DNA of 64,000 nt from Marinifilaceae bacterium (GTDB lineage: Bacteria > Bacteroidota > Bacteroidia > Bacteroidales > Marinifilaceae), in assembly GCA_025210485.1 (NCBI GenBank), contig JAOARN010000106.1, positions 1 through 64,000 of the forward strand. The letters are read 5' to 3'. The notes below the pieces were generated by a model. The model had not been told where the DNA came from. It ran no database searches and saw nothing but the letters and a program-made list of their open reading frames with translations. This document shows, in pieces, positions 9,274 to 17,437 of the stretch. The first letter of the stretch is position 1; every line of letters starts with the position of its first letter. A program made the position numbers and the translations under genes.

Positions 9274-9304
9274 CAAAACTATAAATAATATTTAAATAAC
9301 CAAT
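9274..9304 (-). promoter_or_regulatory. Candidate promoter of SelD-like paralog A
   Basis: Read on the minus strand: TAGTTTTG (9281-9274) matches TAnnTTTG, with ATTG (9304-9301) exactly 19 bases upstream in place of TTTG. The leader would be about 100 bases. Confidence 0.4.
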
Positions 9305-9381
9305 GCTTAGATTTAGAAAAATTAAACAAAAATAAAAAGCAGTGTAATACTTGTTTGATTAAATTGCTTGTTTAGGAGTTT

Positions 9382-9388
9382 GTAGTAG
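9382..9388 (-). repeat. CTACTAC leader element, copy 1 (between B and A)
   Basis: CTACTAC on the coding strand, inside the 10-mer GACTACTACA that recurs exactly at 13071-13080. It lies 216 bases before paralog A and 107 bases after the stop of paralog B. Confidence 0.4.
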
Positions 9389-9393
9389 TCTAA

Positions 9394-9433
9394 TAATCAG
9401 AGATAAGATATTGGTATTCCTTATCTCTGATTA
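9394..9433. repeat. 14-bp perfect hairpin 3' of paralog B
   Basis: TAATCAGAGATAAG (9394-9407) pairs with CTTATCTCTGATTA (9420-9433) around a 12-base loop. It lies 62 bases past the paralog B stop. No T tract follows on the minus strand, so it may be a 3'-end stabiliser rather than an intrinsic terminator. Confidence 0.6.
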
Positions 9434-9494
9434 AATTAGATAATTAGTTTCAATCTGATTAGTTTATTCAGCTTTCCTTTAGCTTAAAAACCAA

Positions 9495-10532
9495 TTAAAT
9501 TAATTCAACGAATAAATTCTTTTTCTCTGTTTCTTTGATTCTGCCAATTTTAAACACTTCAGTGTTGTTTTCTTTGCAAAACGAGATGAATTCATCGGTG
9601 TGATTTCTGTCAATAGCCATTAATATTCCTCCACAGTTTGAAGGTGCTGAGACTATCTTCGCTAATTCTTCATCTTTGACATTTGTATATTGACTGTACT
9701 GATGCCATATATTTAAAGTTTCAATAGGTAATATTTCGTCCCTAATATATTCTTTGTAATTATCAACCATAGGTAGCATATTGCTATCTACTTCAAAGCA
9801 CATGTCGTGCACTCTACCTACTAATGCAAGAGAGCCTAACAAACCATTGCTATCAAGTTTTTTCATGCCGTGCACATATGATTTATAGGCAAGTTTAGCT
9901 CCTATGGTTTCTGGTTGTGTTGTATGTTTGTAGAGTAATGAGTTTTCATCAGTGTATTCTGATTCTGAAGTCGCCATTACAGCAGTTTCAATTCCTAATG
10001 GTTTTGTAAGATAAAGATCGTTGTTTGTGCTAAGTTTTTTTATGTTATTTTCAACTTCCTTTAGTTCTACTGTGCCGTTAACTGATAATCCGTAGAAAAG
10101 TTTATCTGATTTTACCTTGTAGCCTCCAGTGATTTTTATACCTACTCTTTCGCAAACCTCATTTGCTCCTTGGGCTAAAGTTTTTGCATCTTCATGCGAA
10201 AAGCCTTCTTCTGGCCATCCTGCTATTATTGAAGCAGATATTGGGGTGAAGCCTGACGCATACAATTCGTTTAGAGACATACATGCAACGAATTGGCCAA
10301 AGTAATAAAGATTGTCAATTAATAAGGGAAGATAACTAACAGAGTTTATTAATCCCTGACCATTTCCTAAGTCAAAATAGGTTGTGTTGTCAGTCATTAC
10401 AGATCTTTGGTAGCGGTTGTCATCACCAAAATAATTGTTTTCTGTGATGTTTTGAATACCTCTAATACCTATTCTAGTTCCAAATCCAGTTCCAGTCAAA
10501 TTTTCTGGATTTAATCTTTTAAGTGAATTCAT
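9495..10532 (-). CDS. SelD-like AIR-synthase-fold protein, paralog B (degenerate active site)
   Basis: 345 residues with the same full-length SelD-like architecture. Conserved stretches are YFDLGNGQGLINS, SLNELYASGFTPISASIIAGWP, TGGYKVKSDKLFYGLSVNG, LTKPLGIE and CGGILMAID. The N-terminal region reads GTGFGTRIGIRG where SelD has its GCGCK loop, so there is no Cys, and the Lys appears to be replaced by Arg. The four metal-Asp positions carry Asn, Ser, Glu and Lys, the most eroded set of the four. The usual FGLLGH after them reads NGLLGS. It follows paralog C by 41 bases on the same strand, so C and B are probably one operon. Confidence 0.75.
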   Translation of the reverse strand: MNSLKRLNPENLTGTGFGTRIGIRGIQNITENNYFGDDNRYQRSVMTDNTTYFDLGNGQGLINSVSYLPLLIDNLYYFGQFVACMSLNELYASGFTPISASIIAGWPEEGFSHEDAKTLAQGANEVCERVGIKITGGYKVKSDKLFYGLSVNGTVELKEVENNIKKLSTNNDLYLTKPLGIETAVMATSESEYTDENSLLYKHTTQPETIGAKLAYKSYVHGMKKLDSNGLLGSLALVGRVHDMCFEVDSNMLPMVDNYKEYIRDEILPIETLNIWHQYSQYTNVKDEELAKIVSAPSNCGGILMAIDRNHTDEFISFCKENNTEVFKIGRIKETEKKNLFVELI

Positions 10533-10548
10533 AATTTTTTTGTTGTAA

Positions 10549-10555
10549 GTAGTAG
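10549..10555 (-). repeat. CTACTAC leader element, copy 2 (before B)
   Basis: CTACTAC on the coding strand, 17 bases upstream of the paralog B start, within the 41-base C-B spacer. Confidence 0.35.
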
Positions 10556-10573
10556 AATTATGTTGTTTAAATA

Positions 10574-11596
10574 TTATTTAATATCAACATAAATATTTTC
10601 TTTTTCGATTGGTTTTACTCTTCCTATTTTGTGTATCTCTGTATCGTTTTCTCTACAAAATTCTGTAAACTCTTGAGAGTATTTACTTTCTACGGCTAGA
10701 AGAAGACCTCCACAGTTTATAGGGTCTGATACTACAAGAGCTTGCTTCATTCCTAGGCTGTTTGTGTATTGTTTGTAATGATTCCAATTTCGTAAAGTTT
10801 CTTGCGGGATAAAGCCATTGTCTATAAATTCATCCAGATGTTCAACTTTTGGAAGATTATGATAGTATATTTCGTTACAAACATCATGTAATTTTGCAAC
10901 TTCTGCTAAATGCCCCAAAAGTCCAAAACAGGATAGATTAGTCATGCCATGCACGTATGACTTTGTTGCTAATTCAGCCCCAATTTTATTTGGTTTAGTT
11001 ATGTATTCGTACATTTTGGAACCTTTGTCAAGATACTGGTCTTCTGTGGAAGCAAGCAGCGCTATTTCTATTCCTAAAGGTTTAGTAGTGTAGATATCAC
11101 AGCCCAAAACGACATTTTTATCACTTCTGATTTTATCTAATTCAACTATACCATTAACCGAAAGGCCAAAAAATAAACTTTCCGATTTTACATTATATCC
11201 ACCTGTTAATTTAATTCCTGCTTCATCACATATTTCGCTTGCACCTTTTATGATTTTTCGCGAATCTTCCATGCTATATTTACCCACAGGCCAACCTGCA
11301 ATTATAGATGCTGAGATTGGTTTGTAGCCTGTCGCAAACAATTCGTTTAGAGAAGAACAAGCGGCAAATTTACCATAATTGTAAAAATCTTTCATTAGCA
11401 TTGGAAAATAACTTACTGTATTTACCAGTCCATAGCCATTTCCAAGGTCGTAGTATGCTGCGTTGTCAGACATTGCAGATCTGTGATACCTGTCATCTTC
11501 GGAAAAGTAAGATTTTCTTAATTTTTCTTCTAATGATTTAATTGTGATTTTGGTACCATAACCAATGTTTAGATTGGTGATTGGATTTCTGTTCAT
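10574..11596 (-). CDS. SelD-like AIR-synthase-fold protein, paralog C (degenerate active site)
   Basis: 340 residues. SelD landmarks are very clear: AAYYDLGNGYGL, FYNYGKFAACSSLNELF, SIIAGWP, TGGYNVKSESLFFGLSVNGI, TTKPLGIEIALLAS, CFGLLGHLAEV and NCGGLLLAV. The loop equivalent to GCGCK in E. coli SelD is GYGTK (residues 12-16): Cys17 becomes Tyr13, Cys19 becomes Thr15, and the Lys is kept. Metal Asp positions 51, 68, 91 and 227 correspond to Asn45, Ser62, Glu85 and Asn220. The fold and ATP-site glycines look intact but the chemistry is altered. It has a good promoter (11751-11780) and a leader hairpin. Closest relative in the window is paralog D. Confidence 0.8.
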   Translation of the reverse strand: MNRNPITNLNIGYGTKITIKSLEEKLRKSYFSEDDRYHRSAMSDNAAYYDLGNGYGLVNTVSYFPMLMKDFYNYGKFAACSSLNELFATGYKPISASIIAGWPVGKYSMEDSRKIIKGASEICDEAGIKLTGGYNVKSESLFFGLSVNGIVELDKIRSDKNVVLGCDIYTTKPLGIEIALLASTEDQYLDKGSKMYEYITKPNKIGAELATKSYVHGMTNLSCFGLLGHLAEVAKLHDVCNEIYYHNLPKVEHLDEFIDNGFIPQETLRNWNHYKQYTNSLGMKQALVVSDPINCGGLLLAVESKYSQEFTEFCRENDTEIHKIGRVKPIEKENIYVDIK

Positions 11597-11640
11597 AATA
11601 TAAAATTTAAAATTCTAGCTAAGTGTCTTGAAAAAGTCGA

Positions 11641-11647
11641 GTAGTAG
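11641..11647 (-). repeat. CTACTAC leader element, copy 3 (before C)
   Basis: CTACTAC on the coding strand, 45 bases upstream of the paralog C start and just downstream of the 18-bp leader hairpin. Confidence 0.4.
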
Positions 11648-11664
11648 AGTTGTGTCTTGTATGT

Positions 11665-11712
11665 GTGAAATCAATATTTAAACCTAGCTTATGATTTAAA
11701 TATTGATTTCAC
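11665..11712 (-). promoter_or_regulatory. 18-bp perfect hairpin in the leader of paralog C
   Basis: GTGAAATCAATATTTAAA (11665-11682) is perfectly complementary to TTTAAATATTGATTTCAC (11695-11712), with a 12-base loop. It starts about 30 bases after the predicted transcription start and ends 68 bases before the ATG. No T tract follows on the minus strand, so a plain terminator is unlikely. A protein-binding palindrome or an RNA control element is possible. Confidence 0.6.
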
Positions 11713-11750
11713 TTTTAATGAAGAGTTCGTAGAGTATATGTGTGTTTATG

Positions 11751-11780
11751 CAAATCTAATAATTATGTTGATTAATCAAA
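11751..11780 (-). promoter_or_regulatory. Promoter of the paralog C-B operon
   Basis: On the minus strand, TTTG (11780-11777), 18 bases, then TAGATTTG (11758-11751). Both boxes match the Bacteroidota consensus. The transcript would start near 11744, giving a leader of about 148 bases. Confidence 0.55.
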
Positions 11781-11996
11781 ATGAATGTCTGGTTAATAAT
11801 TACAATAGTTTGATTAATCTAGTGTTTAAAAATTAGTGGTTTCCTGTATGATTATGTGAATTAAATAAGTAGATAAAATTTAATTTTAAAGTTATTGTAG
11901 TTTTCTGTTCATTTTTTTTAAATTAATCAATCAAACAGAATAATCTACTTATTATATTTCATAATAAATTTATATACTACGATTTAATACTCAAAA

Positions 11997-13037
11997 TTAA
12001 ATTATGTTTACATATATATTTTCCTTGTCTTTAGGTTTTACACGACCTATTTTATATGCTTCTGTATTGTTGTCTTTGCAGAATTGTTCAAAATCTTTTG
12101 AGTGTTTTCTGTCTACAGCCATAAGTATTCCGCCACTGTTTACAGGATCTGAAACGACTATAGCTTGTTTTTTCCCCAGTGTGTTAGTGTATTTTTTGTA
12201 AAAATTCCAATTGTCGATAGTCTCTTTTGGAATAAAGCCTTTATCTATAAATTCGTCCAAATGGTTCACTTTTGGAATATTCTGATAGTAAATTTCACAG
12301 CACATATTATGATATTTGGCAACTTGAGTTAGATGTCCTAAAAGTCCGAAACAAGAAAGATTTGTCATCCCATTTACATATGGTTGTTTCGATAGTTTAG
12401 CTCCGATAGTGTTAGGTATGGTCATATAATCTAATAATCCTTCTCCTTTTTTGAAGTTGTCTTCATTGTCTGCCATAGCAAGTAATGCAATCTCAAAACC
12501 TAATGGTTTGGTAAGGTATATATCATTATCCATTACTATGTCTTTGTTGCACTTGATGCTTGCGATGTCAATTATTCCATTGACAGATAAGCCAAAAAAT
12601 AGATCGTCGGATTTAACATTATAACCACCTATTAGTTTGATGCCAACGCTTTCGCAAACCTCATTAGCACCCTTTATTATAAGGTTGGATTCCTGTTTTG
12701 TGTATTTACCTTGTGGCCATCCTGCTATAATTGAGGCTGAAATAGGTTTGTAGCCTGAAGCATACACTTCGTTCAGAGAAGCACAAGCAGCAAATTTACC
12801 ATAATTGTAAAAATCTTTCATTAGCATTGGGAAGTAGCTAATAGCATTAGTCAGTGCTTGCCCATTTCCTAAATCATAATAAGCCGTGTTATCCGACATT
12901 ACAGATCTGTGGTACTTGTCATTTTCATTGAAGTAATTTTTCCTTAATCTGTTCTCCATGTCATCCATGGTGAATTTAATACCGTATCCAACGCTTAGGT
13001 CGGAGATGTCGAGTTTTATGTCTTTGTTGTAATCCAT
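11997..13037 (-). CDS. SelD-like AIR-synthase-fold protein, paralog D (degenerate active site)
   Basis: 346 residues, very close to paralog C: shared GYKPISASIIAGWP, SVNGI, TKPLG, NGMTNLSCFGLLGHL and KENIYV. The N-terminal loop reads GYGIKFT, so there is no Cys and the Lys is kept. Metal Asp positions carry Asn (MSDNTAYYD), Ser (ISYFP), Glu (SLNEVY) and Asn (MTNLS). SelD makes selenophosphate from selenide and ATP; without the nucleophile and metal ligands this product should not. It is the first gene of the four in transcription order, with a candidate -7 box at 13125-13132. Alternatives are another AIR-synthase-superfamily activity or a non-catalytic binding role. Confidence 0.8.
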   Translation of the reverse strand: MDYNKDIKLDISDLSVGYGIKFTMDDMENRLRKNYFNENDKYHRSVMSDNTAYYDLGNGQALTNAISYFPMLMKDFYNYGKFAACASLNEVYASGYKPISASIIAGWPQGKYTKQESNLIIKGANEVCESVGIKLIGGYNVKSDDLFFGLSVNGIIDIASIKCNKDIVMDNDIYLTKPLGFEIALLAMADNEDNFKKGEGLLDYMTIPNTIGAKLSKQPYVNGMTNLSCFGLLGHLTQVAKYHNMCCEIYYQNIPKVNHLDEFIDKGFIPKETIDNWNFYKKYTNTLGKKQAIVVSDPVNSGGILMAVDRKHSKDFEQFCKDNNTEAYKIGRVKPKDKENIYVNII

Positions 13038-13071
13038 AAGTAAAAAAGTTGATAAATTTTTTATTAAGTGT

Positions 13072-13078
13072 GTAGTAG
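13072..13078 (-). repeat. CTACTAC leader element, copy 4 (before D)
   Basis: CTACTAC on the coding strand inside the 10-mer GACTACTACA (13080-13071), 35 bases upstream of the paralog D start. The same 10-mer occurs at 9381-9390. Confidence 0.4.
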
Positions 13079-13124
13079 TCGTTAGTTGAAATTACTTTTG
13101 TAGTTAGTATAATTCAAACTACCA

Positions 13125-13132
13125 CAAATATA
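13125..13132 (-). promoter_or_regulatory. Candidate -7 box of SelD-like paralog D
   Basis: TATATTTG on the minus strand matches TAnnTTTG; the -33 box is not convincing. The leader would be about 80 bases and contain the CTACTAC element. Confidence 0.35.
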
Positions 13133-13399
13133 ATTAAAATTAAAGATTATGATTTGTTATCTTAATAAAAATAATCATATGGATTTTATTTAGAAATATT
13201 ATGTGTTTGGATATATATACTTGTAATATTCTTAAAACTAGGATGGTTTAAGCTTTAATTACTGTGTTTATTATTCTAAATTATGATTTATATACTTTGT
13301 TGTTTTTGTTTGATATAAGAAGATGTCTTATGATTATGTTAGTGAAAATATTTCTCTTGATAAATATTTATTAAGCAAAGTCTTACTTAAATTATGTGA

Positions 13400-15442
13400 T
13401 TATTTTAATACTCTATTTAAGATCCAGCTTGTTGTTATGATTACTAAAAGAATAATAAGTATATGTATATAATCTATACATTCTGTTTTCTCTTTTGTTT
13501 GTATTATCTGCGGTTTGGATTTGTTGTTTAAGTCTTTGCAGATTCTTTGCCAATTTGATAAATCTACAAATTTAGATCCAGTTTTATATGCTATCTTTCT
13601 CAATATATCGTGATCGGCAACTGTATTTTGTAATTCGATTGTATTTCTATTAATGTAAAATTCACCTTTTCTAAAGAATTCTTCAGAGTTCAAATTTGCA
13701 CTTATTTTATATTTATACTTTCCTGGTTTTAGAAAAGCTATTTTGATTTTATAATGGTCATCAATATTATATAGTTTATATTCAGTTGTAATGCCAATAG
13801 AATCCGTTATTTCTATTTTTACATTAGCATGTTTACTCGCTTCGAATGCCTTGTTAAATACCTGAGCTTTTACAAAGAAATTATATTGGCTGAAGTTTTT
13901 ATTGATATTTGTTATAAATCTGTTTTTTCTACCCTTGTTTACTGTGTAGCTAATTATTTTATTTATAAAAAGATCGAATAGTTCATTATTATCATTAAGT
14001 CTAAAAAGCTCACGTTTCCACCTATTTATTCCAAGTCCATTAATATATGCTGTTTTTATATTGTGTTTGTTTTTGCCTATGCTTATTATAGCTGTTTTAT
14101 CAGACCAGACTATCGTGTGTAGTTTGCTTGTAAATTTTAGATCAAAAAAACTATTATTAAGAGGAGGGGTAGTATTAGAAATCAAACTATCAAATTGGTT
14201 TATGTCAAATATATTAAAGTTTTGATTTAACTTAAAATTAAGCGCTTTGTATATTGTATTTGATTTTAATTGTACATCTTCATTATTGTATATCTCTTTT
14301 TTGTCAACATTATTACCTCCAATAATATGAATGTAAGGAATAGATTTGTTTTTTATAGCTGTAGCTATGTTTTTATTGTACTCTTTCTCTGCTAATATAT
14401 TGTGAAATATAATCAAATTTACAGAATCTAGCTTTAGTTTGTTTTTGTTTATGTTAATAAAAGAAGTTTCATATGACGGATTCTTATTTATAGACTCTGA
14501 TATTGCCGCCAAATCTGGATGATATTTACTATAACATATTATTATCTTTTTCTTTTCACCTAAAACATTTACGTAGAAGAGCTTTTTGTTGTTGTTTATA
14601 TTTTGCTCTTTTGTTTCACTTTTAATATTAGCGATATACTTTCTGAGTCCTGTTTTGTTAGTTTTTATATAGTAGTGTTTAGATTCTGCAAAATTATTCG
14701 AATTTACATTTATAGTATCCTGTATTATTGAGTCGTTGTCCTCTTTTATTTCAATATAAATATCTTTTTCTTTGAGCATGTGTGCTCTAATATCAATTTG
14801 AATTTCAAATTTATTATTTGTAAATACTTTATTGTTATGATAAATATTTGTGATTTTTATATCAGGGTAGTTGACGGTGTCGCCAAGTCCTATAAAATTA
14901 ATGTTTTTTAAATCATCTAAATCATAAAGGGGGTTATTACCTATATTATAAATTCCATCTGTGATTATTAGATTTCTAATGTTTGGGTCTTCGATACTAC
15001 TTTTTTTTATATAGTTAAGCAAAGATTCGAAATTTGTAGATTGTTCATTCAAATCTAATTTGTTCAGCGGTTTAACGGTATCTCCAAAGCTTATTTTGTC
15101 TATATTAAACTTTGTTTTTAATCTGTTATGAATGCTATCGATATATTTGCCAAGTTCTAAATTGTAGTTTTTTGACCTATAGCTTAATGAGCCACTATTG
15201 TCAATTGCTAATATTAAATTGGCTTTTTTATGATAGATTTTTTTATTTACGAAACTTGGATTAGTTATTAAGATTAGTAATAATGAAAATGCTGTTATGT
15301 TTAAAGTACTAAGCAGCAATTTCGACATAATTTTTTTGTTTTTATCTTTGAGAAATTTATAAATAATAATGCAAATGCCAATTATGTAAATAATCATTGA
15401 TATTATAGTAAAACTATTTATGTCGATATTAAAATTATTCAT
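13400..15442 (-). CDS. vWA-domain membrane protein
   Basis: 680 residues. Two membrane helices sit at about 11-31 and 43-61. A von Willebrand A-like domain follows with the MIDAS motif DNSGS at 81-85 and a LIITDGIYNIG strand. Next come Ig-like or linker regions and an alpha/beta segment with strands such as KKIIICYSKYHPD. A final helix at about 655-678 (YIHILIILLVIITTSWIL) precedes a basic tail. The architecture resembles large Bacteroidota membrane proteins that combine vWA and glutamine-amidotransferase-like folds; their function is not established. It lies 80 bases downstream of aroE on the same strand and may share its transcript. It is Asn/Ile/Lys-rich like the rest of the window. Confidence 0.65.
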   Translation of the reverse strand: MNNFNIDINSFTIISMIIYIIGICIIIYKFLKDKNKKIMSKLLLSTLNITAFSLLLILITNPSFVNKKIYHKKANLILAIDNSGSLSYRSKNYNLELGKYIDSIHNRLKTKFNIDKISFGDTVKPLNKLDLNEQSTNFESLLNYIKKSSIEDPNIRNLIITDGIYNIGNNPLYDLDDLKNINFIGLGDTVNYPDIKITNIYHNNKVFTNNKFEIQIDIRAHMLKEKDIYIEIKEDNDSIIQDTINVNSNNFAESKHYYIKTNKTGLRKYIANIKSETKEQNINNNKKLFYVNVLGEKKKIIICYSKYHPDLAAISESINKNPSYETSFININKNKLKLDSVNLIIFHNILAEKEYNKNIATAIKNKSIPYIHIIGGNNVDKKEIYNNEDVQLKSNTIYKALNFKLNQNFNIFDINQFDSLISNTTPPLNNSFFDLKFTSKLHTIVWSDKTAIISIGKNKHNIKTAYINGLGINRWKRELFRLNDNNELFDLFINKIISYTVNKGRKNRFITNINKNFSQYNFFVKAQVFNKAFEASKHANVKIEITDSIGITTEYKLYNIDDHYKIKIAFLKPGKYKYKISANLNSEEFFRKGEFYINRNTIELQNTVADHDILRKIAYKTGSKFVDLSNWQRICKDLNNKSKPQIIQTKEKTECIDYIHILIILLVIITTSWILNRVLK

Positions 15443-15521
15443 GTGCCGAAATTACTACTTTGATTAATAAATGTGTATTTTTATTTTTGCTTTGTTGGTT
15501 TTAAGCGGAGCTATAATTTAT

Positions 15522-16262
15522 TTATATGTTCCATATCTCCCAACTATACTCTGCTTGATTATGAAGCATTTCAAGACCGTTTTTAGTTTTTGCTAATTGT
15601 TCCCTAGACTTTCTTAGAAATAATGTTTCACTTGGATTGTAAACCAAATCGAATATGAAATGATTTTTGGTCAAGTATTCGTATTTAATCTTTGGAGCAT
15701 TATTACAGTTGGGAAAAGTTCCTAAAGGGGTTGTGTTTATTATAAGTTTATTTCTTGTTATGATTTCTTCTGTCAAGTCATCATAATGTAAAGTGTTTGA
15801 TTTTCTTCTTGAAACAAATTGATAGTTTATGTTTAGTTTTTTCAGTGAATGAGCAACTGCCTTGGAGGCACCACCTGTTCCTAAAATTAGAGCAGATTCT
15901 ATCTTTGAATTTCCTATGAAATCGGTTAATGAATCTGAAAAGCCTAAATAATCAGTATTGTACCCTGTCATACTTAATTTTGAATCAATGTATTCAAGTT
16001 TAATTGAGTTTACAGCTGCTATGTCTTTGGCGTCAGGGCTAATCCTTTCAAGATATTTAATTATCTGTTCTTTGTAAGGAATGGTAACGCATAAACCCTT
16101 CAGGTCTTTATGTTTGTTTAGTATTTCTGTAATATTATTTATATTACTCAATTCAAAATTAATAAATTCTGCCTCGATATTTAATTGCTTAAATTTATTT
16201 TCAAAGTATTGTTTCGAAAATGAATGACCTAGTGGATTTCCTATTATTCCGTATTTTTTCAT
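15522..16262 (-). CDS. aroE: Shikimate dehydrogenase
   Basis: 246 residues from the ATG at 16262. The open frame extends to 16295, but MKKYGIIGNPLGHS is the usual N-terminus. The shikimate-binding motif is NPLGHSFSK, the catalytic Lys is in VTIPYKE, the substrate Asn/Asp are in GYNTDYLGF, and the NADP loop is GTGGASKAVAHSL. It reduces 3-dehydroshikimate to shikimate in aromatic amino acid synthesis, in the cytoplasm. The start is one base after the stop of the DUF368 gene, so the two are in one operon. Confidence 0.92.
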   Translation of the reverse strand: MKKYGIIGNPLGHSFSKQYFENKFKQLNIEAEFINFELSNINNITEILNKHKDLKGLCVTIPYKEQIIKYLERISPDAKDIAAVNSIKLEYIDSKLSMTGYNTDYLGFSDSLTDFIGNSKIESALILGTGGASKAVAHSLKKLNINYQFVSRRKSNTLHYDDLTEEIITRNKLIINTTPLGTFPNCNNAPKIKYEYLTKNHFIFDLVYNPSETLFLRKSREQLAKTKNGLEMLHNQAEYSWEIWNI

Positions 16263-16263
16263 T

Positions 16264-17202
16264 TTACTTTGAGCTTTTTGCATTAGTTTTTCCAAGTTTC
16301 TCTATTATGATAACAGATAGTATTCCAATCATACACATAATTATAGCAGCGTAAATTTGTGCTGTTTCTCCTGTTGTTTCTGTATAAGAAGTAGGCAGTA
16401 CATTTGTCAATTTTTCATACGATTTAGAATTATCTATTATTTTCCATGGCCAGATTTTATTTAAAGAACCAAACATAAAACCTGTTAATATGGCTATTGT
16501 TTGGAATCTAAATTTACGTAATAAATAGGATAATAAATTCGAAAAACTCAATAAGCCAACTATGGCACCGAATCCTACAGTAGTTATTGTTAATATGTCA
16601 AATTTACTTACAGCTGAAAGAATAAATTCATATTTGCCAAGTAATAGTAAAATAAATGCTCCTGAAATTCCAGGTAATATCATTGCGCAAATTGCTAGTG
16701 CTCCGCAAAGAAACAAGAAAATACTTGAATTACTTGTGCTTGCTGGGCTTAATTCTGTGATGATATAAGCCAGAATGGCTCCTAGTAAAATAAATATTAT
16801 ATAAGAGTTTTTCCATGGTTTTATGCTTTTCCCAACGCTATAAACTGATATAATAATCAAACCAAAGAAAAAAGACCATATTAATATTGGATGATTTTCT
16901 AAACTGTATTTTAATAGTTTTGCCAAACTTATTAAACTTATTGCAATTCCACCGAATATAGATAGTAGGAAATTCATGTTTTGGTTTTTCCAAAACTCCT
17001 TGAACTTGCCTTTTGAAAGTAATTTTACAGAATTAAGATTAAAATTTTTAATAGAATCAATTAGTTCATTATATATTCCTGTAATAAATGCAATAGTCCC
17101 TCCTGAAACACCTGGAACTACATCTGCTGCACCCATTGCAATACCTTTAATTATTAGTATAATATAATCTCGTATATTTCTTTTTTTTGATTTTGTATTC
17201 AT
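16264..17202 (-). CDS. DUF368 membrane protein, PopT-type undecaprenyl-phosphate transporter
   Basis: 312 residues with about eight or nine membrane helices. The family signature lies near the N-terminus: KGIAMGAADVVPGVSGGT (19-36) with a second internal PGISGAF repeat around 175, the inverted-repeat pattern of this family. Recent work assigns DUF368 (PopT) proteins to recycling undecaprenyl phosphate across the inner membrane for cell-envelope synthesis; the role here is inferred. It is first in a unit with aroE, one base apart. Confidence 0.85.
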   Translation of the reverse strand: MNTKSKKRNIRDYIILIIKGIAMGAADVVPGVSGGTIAFITGIYNELIDSIKNFNLNSVKLLSKGKFKEFWKNQNMNFLLSIFGGIAISLISLAKLLKYSLENHPILIWSFFFGLIIISVYSVGKSIKPWKNSYIIFILLGAILAYIITELSPASTSNSSIFLFLCGALAICAMILPGISGAFILLLLGKYEFILSAVSKFDILTITTVGFGAIVGLLSFSNLLSYLLRKFRFQTIAILTGFMFGSLNKIWPWKIIDNSKSYEKLTNVLPTSYTETTGETAQIYAAIIMCMIGILSVIIIEKLGKTNAKSSK

Positions 17203-17437
17203 CCTAGATTTTGTGTAAATGTATATTTGTTTTAGTTTGTTAATATAATTAATAACAGTATAATATGAAAAATAAAATTCTAGTATTATGTTATTTGTTT
17301 TTCTGTGAATGATTATTTTAAAAGTTTAATTGTTTTTTAGAGCTAATTTAAATATGATGTCAATTTTATTGTAGGTATTTGCTTAAAAAAAATACACTTA
17401 TTGTAATGAATAAATATTCTTGAAAATTGCATCATAT

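Larger units (their letters stand above)
9167..9494. other. Intergenic region between SelD-like paralogs A and B
   Basis: 328 bases with no ORF. It holds a candidate minus-strand promoter for paralog A (9274-9304), a GTAGTAG element (9382-9388) and a 14-bp hairpin (9394-9433) that lies 3' of paralog B. Nothing else is recognised. Confidence 0.5.
11597..11996. other. Intergenic region between SelD-like paralogs D and C
   Basis: 400 bases, very AT-rich, with no ORF. It contains a minus-strand promoter (11751-11780), an 18-bp hairpin (11665-11712) that would lie in the paralog C leader RNA, a GTAGTAG element (11641-11647) and a few TTGATTAATC repeats (around 11769 and 11810). Confidence 0.55.
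13038..13399. other. Intergenic region upstream of paralog D
   Basis: 362 bases without an ORF. It holds the CTACTAC element (13072-13078) and a candidate -7 box (13125-13132) for paralog D. The part after 13150 is AT-rich and contains nothing I recognise; no terminator is seen for the vWA gene that ends at 13400. Confidence 0.45.

Noticed and set aside
11597-11996. Repeated TTGATTAATC motifs as a CRISPR or iteron array
   Set aside because: Only a few scattered copies with irregular spacing in AT-rich DNA; no consistent spacer length.
8162-13037. Calling the four genes selenide, water dikinase selD
   Set aside because: Overall similarity is clear, but the catalytic Cys is missing in all four and the metal ligands mostly so; naming them selD would claim an unsupported activity.
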